Virus record (IMG/VR): IMGVR_UViG_3300024352_000042
Span: 1-44,710 of that record
Length of the DNA stretch: 44,710 nucleotides
Source of the DNA: a virus
Strand: one strand, 5' to 3'
Part shown: piece by piece, positions 33,840-42,329 of the stretch
How the letters are laid out: the number at the start of each line of letters is the position of its first letter
How positions within the stretch are numbered: the stretch's first letter is position 1
Made by a program: the position numbers and the translations under genes
The notes under the pieces: generated by a model
What the model was told of the DNA's origin: nothing
The model's input: the letters and a program-made list of their open reading frames with translations, nothing else
The model's database searches: none

Positions 33840-34673
33840 ATGCCAAATCAAATTAATAGTATATTATGGAAGTTGAGAGAAAATAAGAAAACTCTCAATA
33901 TTGTTACTGAATTTTATGACGAAAAAACATTATTTGATTTATCTAAAACTAATCATAATTTTTTTATACTTCCAAAAAATAATCAAAATGGATGGAATAA
34001 TTTTTTCAGAAAAAAACCAGATAATATATCAGTATTAAAGAATTACGAAGAATGTTTTTTTAGTTTATCTGAATATGCTTTTGATGTTTTTTTGTCATTT
34101 ACTGGAAAATGGGATTATTTATCACTGCATTTTGGAATACCAAAAATAAAACCTTTGAAAACAATTGGAATAGATGAAGATCTTTTTTTGCCAAATGAGA
34201 TTAAGAGTGAAGTGTTTTTATATGTAAATGGTAGTTCAAAAATAAATTTAGAAGATGTAAGATATATAACAAAAGGATTAAACTTTGTTAGTTTAGATGA
34301 TAATAATAGAAGAAAATTTGAAGACTTATTAAATTTGTATAAGTCATCAATGGTTTATATAAATTTTTCAAAAACAAACAAACTTTCTCAATCAATGTTA
34401 GAAGCTATGTCCTGTGCTTGTTGTCCATTAGCATTTGATAGCGAAGAAAATAGGAAAATAATAAAACATGGAGAAAATGGGTTTTTGTTTAACAGTAAAG
34501 AAGAAGCTAGGGTTATATGCGAAAAGTTACTTGTTTCAAAAGATTTTTTGAAATCTATATGTAATAATGCAAGAAAAACAATAGTTGAAAAATTTTCATT
34601 TTCATCTTTTATAAACGAATGGAATGATCATATTAAAAATTCATTGAATTTAAAATGGTGGGAAACTATATGA
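33840..34673 (+). CDS. short GT4-like glycosyltransferase
   Basis: A 277-residue protein. The C-terminal half has the family-1 end: SSMVYINFSKTNKLSQSM, LEAMSCACCPLAFDSEENRK and HGENGFLFNSKEEA. The N-terminal acceptor domain is much shorter than usual, and there is no clear glycine loop. It may be a trimmed enzyme or an accessory subunit. It starts after a strong AGGAG and overlaps the next gene by four bases. Confidence 0.7.
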   Translation: MPNQINSILWKLRENKKTLNIVTEFYDEKTLFDLSKTNHNFFILPKNNQNGWNNFFRKKPDNISVLKNYEECFFSLSEYAFDVFLSFTGKWDYLSLHFGIPKIKPLKTIGIDEDLFLPNEIKSEVFLYVNGSSKINLEDVRYITKGLNFVSLDDNNRRKFEDLLNLYKSSMVYINFSKTNKLSQSMLEAMSCACCPLAFDSEENRKIIKHGENGFLFNSKEEARVICEKLLVSKDFLKSICNNARKTIVEKFSFSSFINEWNDHIKNSLNLKWWETI

Positions 34674-35149
34674 AATTAAACTTGCTTATAAATCAAAAAC
34701 ATTTAGCTAAAGATGGATATTTAAATATAGATCCAACTGCTTTACCAGAAGAAGCACCTTTAATAGTTGAAGGTAATCCAACCATTTTAGAAAAACATGT
34801 TGAAGATGGAGAAGCAGAAGAAATTATAGCAATAAATGTTATTGATTATGTAGCTCATACAAAAGTATTTGATGTTTTGAAACAGTGGGCAGGAAAACTT
34901 GGTCATAAAGGTAAATTAATTGTAGGATTTACAGATATATTTTCTGTTTCTAGAAGATTTTATATAGGACAAATTGACAAAAAAGAAATCGCAAATATTC
35001 TATATGGAAAATGTTTAGAGGGTTGGGATGTTAAAAAAGCATGTCTATCTATAGATGATATGAAACAAAAATTTTTAGAATGTGGATTAACTATTAAAAA
35101 CATTAAATTTTTAGAACATTTTATTGTTATAGAAGGAGAAAGACCTTGA
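34670..35149 (+). CDS. degenerate class I methyltransferase-like protein
   Basis: A 159-residue protein aligned by eye with type-11 methyltransferases of glycan clusters: GYLNIDP (usual GYINID), an acidic strand, VFDVLKQWAGKLGHKGKLIV (KPGGKL region) and SIDDMKQKFLECGL. The SAM-binding loop LNLGCG is replaced by LNLLIN, so SAM binding is doubtful. I start at the ATG of the ATGA overlap (34670); an in-frame ATG 15 bases upstream is less likely. Confidence 0.6.
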   Translation: MKLNLLINQKHLAKDGYLNIDPTALPEEAPLIVEGNPTILEKHVEDGEAEEIIAINVIDYVAHTKVFDVLKQWAGKLGHKGKLIVGFTDIFSVSRRFYIGQIDKKEIANILYGKCLEGWDVKKACLSIDDMKQKFLECGLTIKNIKFLEHFIVIEGERP

Positions 35150-35976
35150 GCGAAAATGACAAATTCATGGATACAGCTTGTAAATACTGTATCTTTTCAG
35201 AAAAACAAGGTAATTTACAAACAGGTTGTAAATATGGAAATTTAGAAAAATTTAAAAATGCCGGTTGTGAAATTATAGAAGCTGAAGATCAAGATGAACA
35301 GTTTTTTGTCATTAAAAATAGATTATGTATGGCTTTAAGAAGAAGTCCGTGGGGTGAATCTTTATCGGATGAAGAAAAGATAAACAAAGTTAGAAAAGAT
35401 ATAACTACCAGAATAACATGCATTTTGGTAGTTAAAGAAACAGAAAACAACATTGAAAACATTGTTAAAACTTTTAAATCTGCTATAGCACAAAAGATAA
35501 AGTTTCAAAATATACATTTTATTTTGGAAAAAAAATCTAGTATTAAAATTGGCTCATTAATGAATGCTATTAAACCTATTGAGTGCGATATTCAATGGTT
35601 TGTTAAACAAATGGTTCATGACGACTTTTCTTTTAAGGATGGAATAGATGAAATAGTTGAAAAAGAAAAGAGCGTATTTTCTGCTATATTCTTTTCTGGT
35701 TTTTCTATTCCAGAAGATTTTGTTCAATCTATAGATAAAAGCATTAATGATGATTTAAACAGATTTATTATGCTTAAACCATACAAAGAAAATGGGTTAG
35801 TTTTTCAAAACAAATCTTTTAAAATCTTTGGTGGAAACAAAGACGCTATTAATGAAGAATTAAAAGTTAATTTTTCTTCGATTTTAGAAAAAGTTGATTT
35901 TATAGCAAAAGATCAAAATTTAACCAATTTGATTGGAGACATAGAATCAATATGTCATTCGATAAAACAAGCGTAG
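35146..35976 (+). CDS. Cys-motif protein with GT-A-like C-terminal region
   Basis: A 276-residue protein. The N-terminus (about residues 10-70) has CKYCIFSEKQGNLQTGC, KYGNLEKFKNAG and NRLCMALR, a four-cysteine module I recall from phage proteins of glycan clusters. The rest resembles a degenerate GT-A domain (FFSGFSIPEDFVQSID). The start is a TTG at 35146 with AGGAG seven bases upstream, overlapping the previous TGA stop. A downstream ATG (eighth codon) lacks a ribosome site. Confidence 0.6.
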   Translation: MSENDKFMDTACKYCIFSEKQGNLQTGCKYGNLEKFKNAGCEIIEAEDQDEQFFVIKNRLCMALRRSPWGESLSDEEKINKVRKDITTRITCILVVKETENNIENIVKTFKSAIAQKIKFQNIHFILEKKSSIKIGSLMNAIKPIECDIQWFVKQMVHDDFSFKDGIDEIVEKEKSVFSAIFFSGFSIPEDFVQSIDKSINDDLNRFIMLKPYKENGLVFQNKSFKIFGGNKDAINEELKVNFSSILEKVDFIAKDQNLTNLIGDIESICHSIKQA

Positions 35977-36602
35977 GTATATTTGTGTGTTTGGAAGAAC
36001 GATCTTTATTTATAAAAGATTTTATCAAAAGTTTGTCTCTAGCAGCAAATGATAACACTCATTTGCACATTGTAGATATAGATTCATCTTCTGATATAGA
36101 TGAAAATATATTAGAGATGATTGGAGATATTCAATTTGAAGATACTAAAGAAGAATTTGTTTCATCGAAAGGTAAGCATGGAAAATTAAATATAACTTTA
36201 ACAAAGATGTGCAAGCGTAAAAAAGATATAGTTAAAAATTATTATTTTTACGAATACATGACTAACTATGATTTAATAGGATTTTTTGAATCAAATGTAG
36301 TTTTTTACCCAGAAATATTAAAAAAGGCAGCTTCTTTATTAAATAATGACAGCTTTATTTTTGGTTCTTGTTATTTTGATAATGATGTTTTAACTAAAAG
36401 TAATTTCAGGTATACAAATTATCAAAAGTCTTTTACAGTAGACACTTGTATCAATACGAATTTTTTTATAAATAAACTAGCAGCAGAAAGTATAAAGCCA
36501 GTTGAGTTTTTTCAAAAACAAAAGAACCCAATTTCAATAATCGGCGAAAACTTTCTTTGCTATAAATTTTATGAAAAAGGCTTTATGGTAAAAGAACAAT
36601 GA
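35952..36602 (+). CDS. GT-A-like glycosyltransferase family protein
   Basis: A 216-residue protein. TSVGIFVCLEERSLFIKDFI resembles a GT2 start, and YDLIGFFESNVVFYPEILKKA is the metal/nucleotide-site region, with ESN in place of D-x-D. Donor and acceptor are unknown, and loss of the acidic motif makes activity uncertain. It overlaps its neighbours by 25 and four bases. Confidence 0.55.
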   Translation: MSFDKTSVGIFVCLEERSLFIKDFIKSLSLAANDNTHLHIVDIDSSSDIDENILEMIGDIQFEDTKEEFVSSKGKHGKLNITLTKMCKRKKDIVKNYYFYEYMTNYDLIGFFESNVVFYPEILKKAASLLNNDSFIFGSCYFDNDVLTKSNFRYTNYQKSFTVDTCINTNFFINKLAAESIKPVEFFQKQKNPISIIGENFLCYKFYEKGFMVKEQ

Positions 36603-37288
36603 GTATATGCGTTATAATACCAGCTGCCGGTATAGGCAAGCGTATGAAATCTCATGGTCCAAAAGCCAATATTCAAATAGATAAAAATAATACTGTAATA
36701 GATAGAATATTTTCTATTGTTAAAAGAAATTTTGAAAAAACAGAAAACATTGTTGTTGTTGGTTTTCAAAAAGAAAAATTAAATTTTAAAAATCAATCTG
36801 CAAAAATAGTATTTAATGAAAATTTTGAAAATACTAATGTATCTAAATCAATTAATTTGGGAATATCTAATTCAAAAAGCAAAGATTGTTTGATTATATA
36901 TGGCGATATAGTGTTCGATAAAAATATATTTAAAAACTTTGATTCATCAACAAGTTGTATTTGGGTTGAAAAAAGCGAAAAAAGAAGTTCTGAGGTTGGA
37001 ATAAATTTTGAAAATGGTATTGTTGAACACTTTAGTTATGGAGTTTATCCAAAGTGGGCACACATAGTTTTTCTAAAAGAAAAAGACAAAGACATTTTTT
37101 TAAACATATCTAATAATGAAAAGACAAACAAATGGTTTGGTTTTGAGATTTTAAATAAGATGATAGATATGGGAGTTAAGTTTTCAATAAAAACAATAGA
37201 AGAAGTTGTTGAAATAGATACATATTTAGATATAAACAAAGCAAAAAAGTTTGTGAGGAAAAATGAAAATACTTTGCAAGCAAGATAA
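36599..37288 (+). CDS. sugar-phosphate nucleotidyltransferase-like protein
   Basis: A 229-residue protein with the nucleotidyltransferase signature PAAGIGKRMKSHGPK (residues 8-22), then DCLIIYGDIVFDKNI (metal-site Asp) and a C-terminal EVVEIDTYLDINKA, as in LicC/HddC-like or MobA-like enzymes. It would make an NDP-sugar or similar activated group for the glycosyltransferases around it. It overlaps its neighbours by four and 26 bases. Confidence 0.8.
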   Translation: MSICVIIPAAGIGKRMKSHGPKANIQIDKNNTVIDRIFSIVKRNFEKTENIVVVGFQKEKLNFKNQSAKIVFNENFENTNVSKSINLGISNSKSKDCLIIYGDIVFDKNIFKNFDSSTSCIWVEKSEKRSSEVGINFENGIVEHFSYGVYPKWAHIVFLKEKDKDIFLNISNNEKTNKWFGFEILNKMIDMGVKFSIKTIEEVVEIDTYLDINKAKKFVRKNENTLQAR

Positions 37289-38273
37289 TGGCAAGTTTTA
37301 TAGAAAATTATCGGCTTTTGGAAAAATATTTTCCGATGTTGGTCATGAATTTGTTTTTTGGAATAATGAAAACAAGTCATCGTTTGACGCTTTTTATGAA
37401 CAAAAACCAGATATATTTATTGCTGCTACATCGAGCATAGATGAGTCATTGATTAAATGTATCAAAAAATATAGTGAAACAAAAATTATATTAGTTGGTT
37501 CTTTTATTTATAGAGATATTAAACATAAAAAATTTGCTACTGATAAAGAAATAGAACTAATTAAAAAACTAAAAGAAGAAACTGGCAAACCAGACATATT
37601 AATCGGAAATTGCACAGAAAAAACAATTTTCTGCATAAAAGAGTGGGAAAAGATTGGGTGTAAAATATTAGCTTCTCCATCAGCAGCCGATTTATATACT
37701 TCTATATATCCAAAAAAAGATGAAAAATTTATTTCTGATATAAATTTTGTTGGTAATTTTACTGATTATAATTCAAAAAACTTAGAGAACATACTATACC
37801 CTTTGATAAATGATCCTAATTTAAGCGTTAAGATTTTTGGTAGAAAAGAGTGGCCAATAATTAATTATCTTGGTTTTATAAACAACAACTTTTTAAAAAA
37901 TGTAATCTGTTCTGCAAAAATATGCCCAGTTATTTCTAGTTTGCATACTCAAGAATTTGGTTTTGATTGTCCTCAGTTTTTATTTGATGTTCTATCTTCT
38001 CACGGTTTTGCTGCTTGTGATTTTTCTGAAGATGCTAATTTTTTGTTAAAAGACTATGTTGTTTTTGCTAAAAACACACAAGATCAACTTGAATATATTT
38101 ATGACTATTTAAACAAAGATGATCAAAGAGTAGAAATTTCTAACAATGCTTATAATTTTATTATGAATAATCATACATATCATCATCGTTTGATAGACAT
38201 TTTAAAAGAAATTGATTTATCGGAAGTGGCAACAAGCGTAAATGATAAATTATTAAAGAGGAGAATTGCTTGA
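37263..38273 (+). CDS. GT-B-like glycosyltransferase (CgeB-type arrangement)
   Basis: A 336-residue protein. The middle has INFVGNFTDYNSKNLENIL and VKIFGRKEWP. The C-terminal part has FGFDCPQFLFDVLSSHGFA and ends in NAYNFIMNNHTYHHRL, the pattern of CgeB/Glyco_trans_1_2-like proteins. Probably a transferase; specificity unknown. Strong GTGAGGAAAA leader inside the preceding gene. Confidence 0.7.
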   Translation: MKILCKQDNGKFYRKLSAFGKIFSDVGHEFVFWNNENKSSFDAFYEQKPDIFIAATSSIDESLIKCIKKYSETKIILVGSFIYRDIKHKKFATDKEIELIKKLKEETGKPDILIGNCTEKTIFCIKEWEKIGCKILASPSAADLYTSIYPKKDEKFISDINFVGNFTDYNSKNLENILYPLINDPNLSVKIFGRKEWPIINYLGFINNNFLKNVICSAKICPVISSLHTQEFGFDCPQFLFDVLSSHGFAACDFSEDANFLLKDYVVFAKNTQDQLEYIYDYLNKDDQRVEISNNAYNFIMNNHTYHHRLIDILKEIDLSEVATSVNDKLLKRRIA

Positions 38274-38962
38274 TGTCTGTTTCTATATTATTAATTCCAG
38301 ACAATAATAAAAAAAATTTAAAAAGATCTTTATATCATATATCTAGATTTACTAATGAATTAATAAAGCAAGGTAATAAATTTGAACTGGTTGTGGTTGA
38401 TGATGGAACATGTGATATAAATGAAGAAGTTGAAGCTTTTTCTATTACATATTTTTGGAAAACGATTAGACCTCATTATAATTCATTAGAAAAAATTGGA
38501 ATAAATAAGTTATATAATTTTCATTTGTATTCTGAATCTATAGGTTTTGAACATTGTTCATATGAAAAAATAATTAAAATTTCTGCAAGCACAATACCTT
38601 TTCAAGATACTTTAAAAAAACTATACGATTCAAGCTTAATTGATGGATGGAACTTAATAAATGTATATGGTATAGACCAGAGTATAGAAGATAGAATAGA
38701 TTTATATGGAGTATTCTTTCCAAAAGAAACTATGGAATTAAGTTTTTCCAATCCTATACAAACATCTTCATATACAAAATATGAAAGACCAATATTTGGA
38801 ATTACTAATAAGAAATCGTATTGGTCTAATAATTTTAACTACATAGAAAATAGCTATGCTCTTTCCTCTGTCGATTATTTTTTAAATGAAGAGAAAGAAA
38901 TTAATTTAGATAAGTTTTCTATTTTAAAAAAAGACATAGAAGTATTTAGCAATATTATATGA
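38273..38962 (+). CDS. GT2-like glycosyltransferase
   Basis: A 229-residue protein. SVSILLIPDNNKKNLKRSL and ELVVVDDGTCDIN are the GT2 start and first acidic motif. The remainder is divergent and no clear ED or QxxRW motif is seen. I start at the ATG at 38273, sharing its A with the previous stop and nine bases after GAGGAG; a TTG one codon upstream is possible. Confidence 0.62.
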   Translation: MSVSILLIPDNNKKNLKRSLYHISRFTNELIKQGNKFELVVVDDGTCDINEEVEAFSITYFWKTIRPHYNSLEKIGINKLYNFHLYSESIGFEHCSYEKIIKISASTIPFQDTLKKLYDSSLIDGWNLINVYGIDQSIEDRIDLYGVFFPKETMELSFSNPIQTSSYTKYERPIFGITNKKSYWSNNFNYIENSYALSSVDYFLNEEKEINLDKFSILKKDIEVFSNII

Positions 38963-39882
38963 TTATAACAAGAACTCCATTATCAATAAAAATATTAGGT
39001 TTTTTCACAGACCATAAAAATTGGTATGAAGAAAATAGTGGATCAACTATAGGTTTATGTTTAAACAAATATGTATATGTTTTAGGAAGATTTTTTAATA
39101 ATTATGAAAAAAAGCAAGAAGATAACTGCGAATACATCAAGGCGGTCAAAGCTTATTTAAAAATTATAAAAATAAGTTCAGAAGATATAAACATAGAATA
39201 CTTTTGCGACTTGCCAAATAATTCAGGCTTATGTTTTAAACAGTCTTTAATTATTGGAATTTTAAAAACAATACTATGTCTTAAAAAGATTTACTTTTCT
39301 AATAAACAATTATCGTTAACCTGTAATGATATAATTATAAATTATTTAAAAGAAGAATGTTTTATTTCGGATTCATTTTTTTGTACAAATGGTGGTTTAA
39401 ATTATTCCAAAATAGATAAATTTGGTAATGTTTTATTAGCTGCCATTAAAGTAAACAAAGACCAAATTCAAGCTTTAATAAATCGCATAGGATTGTTTTA
39501 TTTGGGCGATTTTCAAATAAAGCACGAAATACCAAATAAACAAAAAAACAAAGAGATATGGTCAATTTTTAAGCATTGTGACGATGGCATATCAAATCTT
39601 TGTAATCAAATTGATATAAAATCTTTAATAAACAATATTTCTTATTCGGCAAAAATAAAGAATACATCTTTCATATTACAAAAAGATTCAATTCATGATG
39701 AATTTGCAAATAAATGCACTTTTTCTAAAGTATCTACTTATGATATAGATAGTGATGGAAAATTTGGGCTAATATATAACTCAGATGAAATAAAATCAAA
39801 TAATTTAAATTTATTAAATTGTTTTAATAAAATTGATTTTTCTTTAGATTTTTTTGGGAGTTCAATAATTTTATGCGAATAG
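38959..39882 (+). CDS. GHMP-kinase-like protein (heptose/fucose kinase type), degenerate loop
   Basis: A 307-residue protein. The N-terminus TRTPLSIKILGFFTDHKNWY aligns with sugar kinases of the HddA type (R-x-PLRISFAGGGTD). LPNNSGLCFKQSL stands where the ATP loop P-x-x-x-GLGSSSS should be; Ser/Gly content is reduced. A kinase would pair with the nucleotidyltransferase at 36599 to activate a sugar. The changed loop makes catalysis uncertain. Confidence 0.62.
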   Translation: MIITRTPLSIKILGFFTDHKNWYEENSGSTIGLCLNKYVYVLGRFFNNYEKKQEDNCEYIKAVKAYLKIIKISSEDINIEYFCDLPNNSGLCFKQSLIIGILKTILCLKKIYFSNKQLSLTCNDIIINYLKEECFISDSFFCTNGGLNYSKIDKFGNVLLAAIKVNKDQIQALINRIGLFYLGDFQIKHEIPNKQKNKEIWSIFKHCDDGISNLCNQIDIKSLINNISYSAKIKNTSFILQKDSIHDEFANKCTFSKVSTYDIDSDGKFGLIYNSDEIKSNNLNLLNCFNKIDFSLDFFGSSIILCE

Positions 39883-40343
39883 GTTTTGCAATAGAAAATG
39901 ATTGTAATTCACAATTAATACATTCTATTTTTGAACAAACTAAATATTTTATAGGAGATGTAATACTTTTTTGCGAAAACAAAAGCAAGCCATTGTTAAA
40001 TTATAACTTATCAACTTTTTCTATAGATGATTCTTTTTACTTCATAAATTCTCCATTAGTTGCTACTAATATTAAAACTGCTAATAGTATTTTAACGAAT
40101 GGTTCTAATTCCAAAAAATACCTCTATCTTTATGACTTAGAATGGTATAAAAAAATAAATTCTTTGAGCTATGATTATTTTGAATCTATTTATAGAAATA
40201 GTAAAATCGATATTATTGTTGAAAATGAAGAATATGCAAAATTATTTTACAAGTGCTGGAATAGAGAACCTTGTTCTATCATACCAAATTTTGACTTAAA
40301 CAAACTTTATAGGTTGTACTATGGACACACAAAAAATAATTAA
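39873..40343 (+). CDS. hypothetical glycan-cluster protein
   Basis: A 156-residue protein with MRIGFAIENDCNSQLIHS, KKYLYLYDLEWYKK and IIPNFDLNKLY. I associate the YLYDLEW pattern with small proteins found among phage glycosyltransferases; its function is not known to me. It could be the N-terminal domain of a GT-B enzyme standing alone. It overlaps the kinase and the endonuclease gene. Confidence 0.55.
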   Translation: MRIGFAIENDCNSQLIHSIFEQTKYFIGDVILFCENKSKPLLNYNLSTFSIDDSFYFINSPLVATNIKTANSILTNGSNSKKYLYLYDLEWYKKINSLSYDYFESIYRNSKIDIIVENEEYAKLFYKCWNREPCSIIPNFDLNKLYRLYYGHTKNN

Positions 40344-41091
40344 TTGTTACTTAAAAGAAAATATGTCCACCTATGAAATAGCTAGGAAATTTAAAACCTA
40401 TCCTAATAAAATTAGGCGTGAGTTAATTAAAAATGGAATTGAAATTAGAGATCATTCAGAAGCACAAGCTAAAGCTTTGCAGACTGGAATTGCCAAACAT
40501 CCAACAAAAGGTAAAAAAATTAAGCAGGAAACAAAAGAAAAAATTGGCGAATCTATGATGAACTCTTGGAAAAATATGGATTCAAAAGAAAGAAAAAGGC
40601 GGTCTGAAATATCCAGAAAAAATTGGGAGGCAATGCCAGAGTCAAAGATAGAAGACATGAGATATGAAAGTTCTTTAGCTATTAGAAAAGCTTCCATTGA
40701 AGGAAGCAAAATGGAAAAATACTTAATGTCTGGCCTAATACAGTTAGGTTATTCAACATCGATGCACTATCTTTTTGCAGAAAAACAGCATGTTGATTTA
40801 TTTGTGTCTTTAAAGCTAAAACATTTTAAGGGAATAGCCATAGAAGTTGATGGGCCAACTCATTTTAAGCCAATTTGGGGAAAAGAGCATTTAAGTAAGC
40901 AACAAAAAAGTGATAATAAAAAAACCGGCCTTTTATTATCTAATGGGTTCGTTTTAATTAGAGTGATTACAAAAGGTGAAGATTCTGATATTCGCATGAA
41001 AAAAACCTTGATCAAGATAGATGAGACGATACAATTACTGAAGTCAGGAAGCAAAGAAAACTATTTTGAAATTTTTACTGAGGAGTTTTAA
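40321..41091 (+). CDS. EDxHD-type homing endonuclease-like protein
   Basis: A 256-residue protein. The N-terminal HTH (NMSTYEIARKFKTYPNKI) is followed by a NUMOD3-like basic region (about residues 60-100, KKIKQETKEKIGESMM). The C-terminal nuclease domain has HVDLFV, AIEVDGPTHFKP and a final FVLIRV strand, resembling the I-Bth0305I EDxHD/Vsr-like family. It sits between two unrelated genes and overlaps the left one by 23 bases. No intron signs are visible, so it is free-standing. Confidence 0.78.
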   Translation: MDTQKIINCYLKENMSTYEIARKFKTYPNKIRRELIKNGIEIRDHSEAQAKALQTGIAKHPTKGKKIKQETKEKIGESMMNSWKNMDSKERKRRSEISRKNWEAMPESKIEDMRYESSLAIRKASIEGSKMEKYLMSGLIQLGYSTSMHYLFAEKQHVDLFVSLKLKHFKGIAIEVDGPTHFKPIWGKEHLSKQQKSDNKKTGLLLSNGFVLIRVITKGEDSDIRMKKTLIKIDETIQLLKSGSKENYFEIFTEEF

Positions 41092-41756
41092 TGTCTGAAA
41101 ACGAAAAGCCAAGTTTTAATTCTCCAGAGTGGAACGACTATGTTCTATCTTTATTCACTAACGAAGAATTAGTTGATGGAAATCCTACTGTAGATGGATT
41201 ACGAAGAGTAACTGAATTAGTATTAGGCAAGATAGTCAGTACTAGGGTTGATATAATTCAATCGCCAACCATGTCAAATGGCTATTGCTGTGTTTTAAAG
41301 TATAAAATAAAAATTATTACTGAAGACGAAGAAAAAAATATATTGTCTTATGAAGCTGCTGCTGATTGTAGTGCGTCAAATTGTGATGCTAGATTTGCAG
41401 TATTCGCTACAGCTGTGGCAGAAACAAGGGCTGAAGGAAGAGTTTTAAGAAAAGCTCTTAGACTTAGAAAAGTCATTGCAGCTGAAGAAGCTGCTGCCGT
41501 TCCTCATGAAGATTCACTTTCTGATGGAAAAATTACTCCTACTCAGATAAAATTTATTGAGGTGCTTTGTCAGAGGAATGATATTAATATTGTTAAGTAT
41601 CTTTCTGCTGCAAAAGACTTTAAATTTACTGGACGATTAGAAGACATTCCTTATAAGAGTGCTGTAACTGTTATAGCACACTTAAGCGAAATGCAGAGGA
41701 ATAACGCTTCTATCTCCCCCAAGTTCAAGGGTTTTGAACAAGAATGGAGAAAATGA
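41091..41756 (+). CDS. putative ssDNA-annealing (Rad52/Erf-like) protein
   Basis: A 221-residue protein. The N-terminal domain has ELVDGNPTVDGLRRVTELVL and AVAETRAEGRVLRKALRL. The latter recalls the end of Rad52/Erf-like cores (ET-x-A-x-GRALR). The C-terminus, KITPTQIKFIEVLCQRNDI, then SAVTVIAHLSEM, resembles the small C-terminal domain often attached to phage annealing proteins. This is pattern-based and unproven. The following gene is a zinc-ribbon protein in an ATGATGA overlap. Confidence 0.5.
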   Translation: MSENEKPSFNSPEWNDYVLSLFTNEELVDGNPTVDGLRRVTELVLGKIVSTRVDIIQSPTMSNGYCCVLKYKIKIITEDEEKNILSYEAAADCSASNCDARFAVFATAVAETRAEGRVLRKALRLRKVIAAEEAAAVPHEDSLSDGKITPTQIKFIEVLCQRNDINIVKYLSAAKDFKFTGRLEDIPYKSAVTVIAHLSEMQRNNASISPKFKGFEQEWRK

Positions 41757-42124
41757 TGAAGGCTAATGTAAAAGTGCATTTTGGCACAATTGAAATTGAT
41801 GGAGATAGCGTAAAAGATATCTTCAGGGAAATGGCAAATGTCCATGAAATTTTCAATGAATCAAAATGTGGTTGTTGCGGTGGAACTGATATCAGGCCAA
41901 GTACTAGAAATGTAGAAAAGAACAAGAAAAATTATGAATACTTTGAATTTGTATGCAACAATCCAAAGTGTAGGGCGAGATTAAACTTTGGCCAGCGTCA
42001 GGACGGCGGTGGCTTATTCCCAATTAGGCGATTAGATGAAAATGGAAAACCAGATCGTGAAAATGGACAATATGGGCCTCATAATGGATGGTCAAAATAT
42101 CGTGGAGAAGCAAAAGAAGAGTGA
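41756..42124 (+). CDS. zinc-ribbon phage protein
   Basis: A 122-residue protein. CGCCGG and a second pair in CNNPKC form a zinc ribbon. RARLNFGQRQDGGGLFP and HNGWSKY are the conserved C-terminal parts that I recall from phage proteins near recombination genes. ATGs at 41744, 41753 and 41756 are in frame; GGAGA spacing favours 41756. Likely nucleic-acid-binding; function not known. Confidence 0.62.
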   Translation: MKANVKVHFGTIEIDGDSVKDIFREMANVHEIFNESKCGCCGGTDIRPSTRNVEKNKKNYEYFEFVCNNPKCRARLNFGQRQDGGGLFPIRRLDENGKPDRENGQYGPHNGWSKYRGEAKEE

Positions 42125-42329
42125 TTTTATATCAACTATTTTGCTAACTAATAGCTATATTGCCGATAGGCTTAAAGCTATGACTGTGGATGATTTAAAA
42201 GGGGAGATTGAATGGTTTGAAAAAACCGATCTCCCCTTCTCATCTGATATGAAATTGCTATTTGAAAATGAACTTAACAGCAGGATTATAGATACTCAAG
42301 GCTTACATAAAGCCCATACTGAGTCTTAG
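42036..42329 (+). CDS. hypothetical protein, start uncertain
   Basis: The open frame gives up to 97 residues. The convincing part is the C-terminal 70: STILLTNSYIADRLKAMT, then DDLKGEIEWFEKTDLPFS, a helical segment. The first 29 residues lie over the previous gene, and several ATGs plus a GTG at 42102 are possible starts without a clear ribosome site. Its end overlaps the end of the minus-strand gene by 44 bases. A strong hairpin lies inside it. Confidence 0.45.
   Translation: MKMENQIVKMDNMGLIMDGQNIVEKQKKSDFISTILLTNSYIADRLKAMTVDDLKGEIEWFEKTDLPFSSDMKLLFENELNSRIIDTQGLHKAHTES
42193..42238 (-). terminator. hairpin, likely terminator for the minus-strand operon
   Basis: AAGGGGAGAT (42199-42208) pairs with ATCTCCCCTT (42229-42238). 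Inside, GGTTT/AAACC (42214-42218 and 42223-42227) closes on a GAAA loop. It is the most stable hairpin I found in the window. On the minus strand the stem is followed by TTTTAAAT, a weak T tract, just downstream of the last minus-strand gene. It lies in the coding region of the plus-strand gene at 42036. Confidence 0.45.

Noticed and set aside
36569-37380. Minus-strand open frames within the nucleotidyltransferase region
   Set aside because: They are antisense to two well-supported plus-strand genes and have no ribosome sites.
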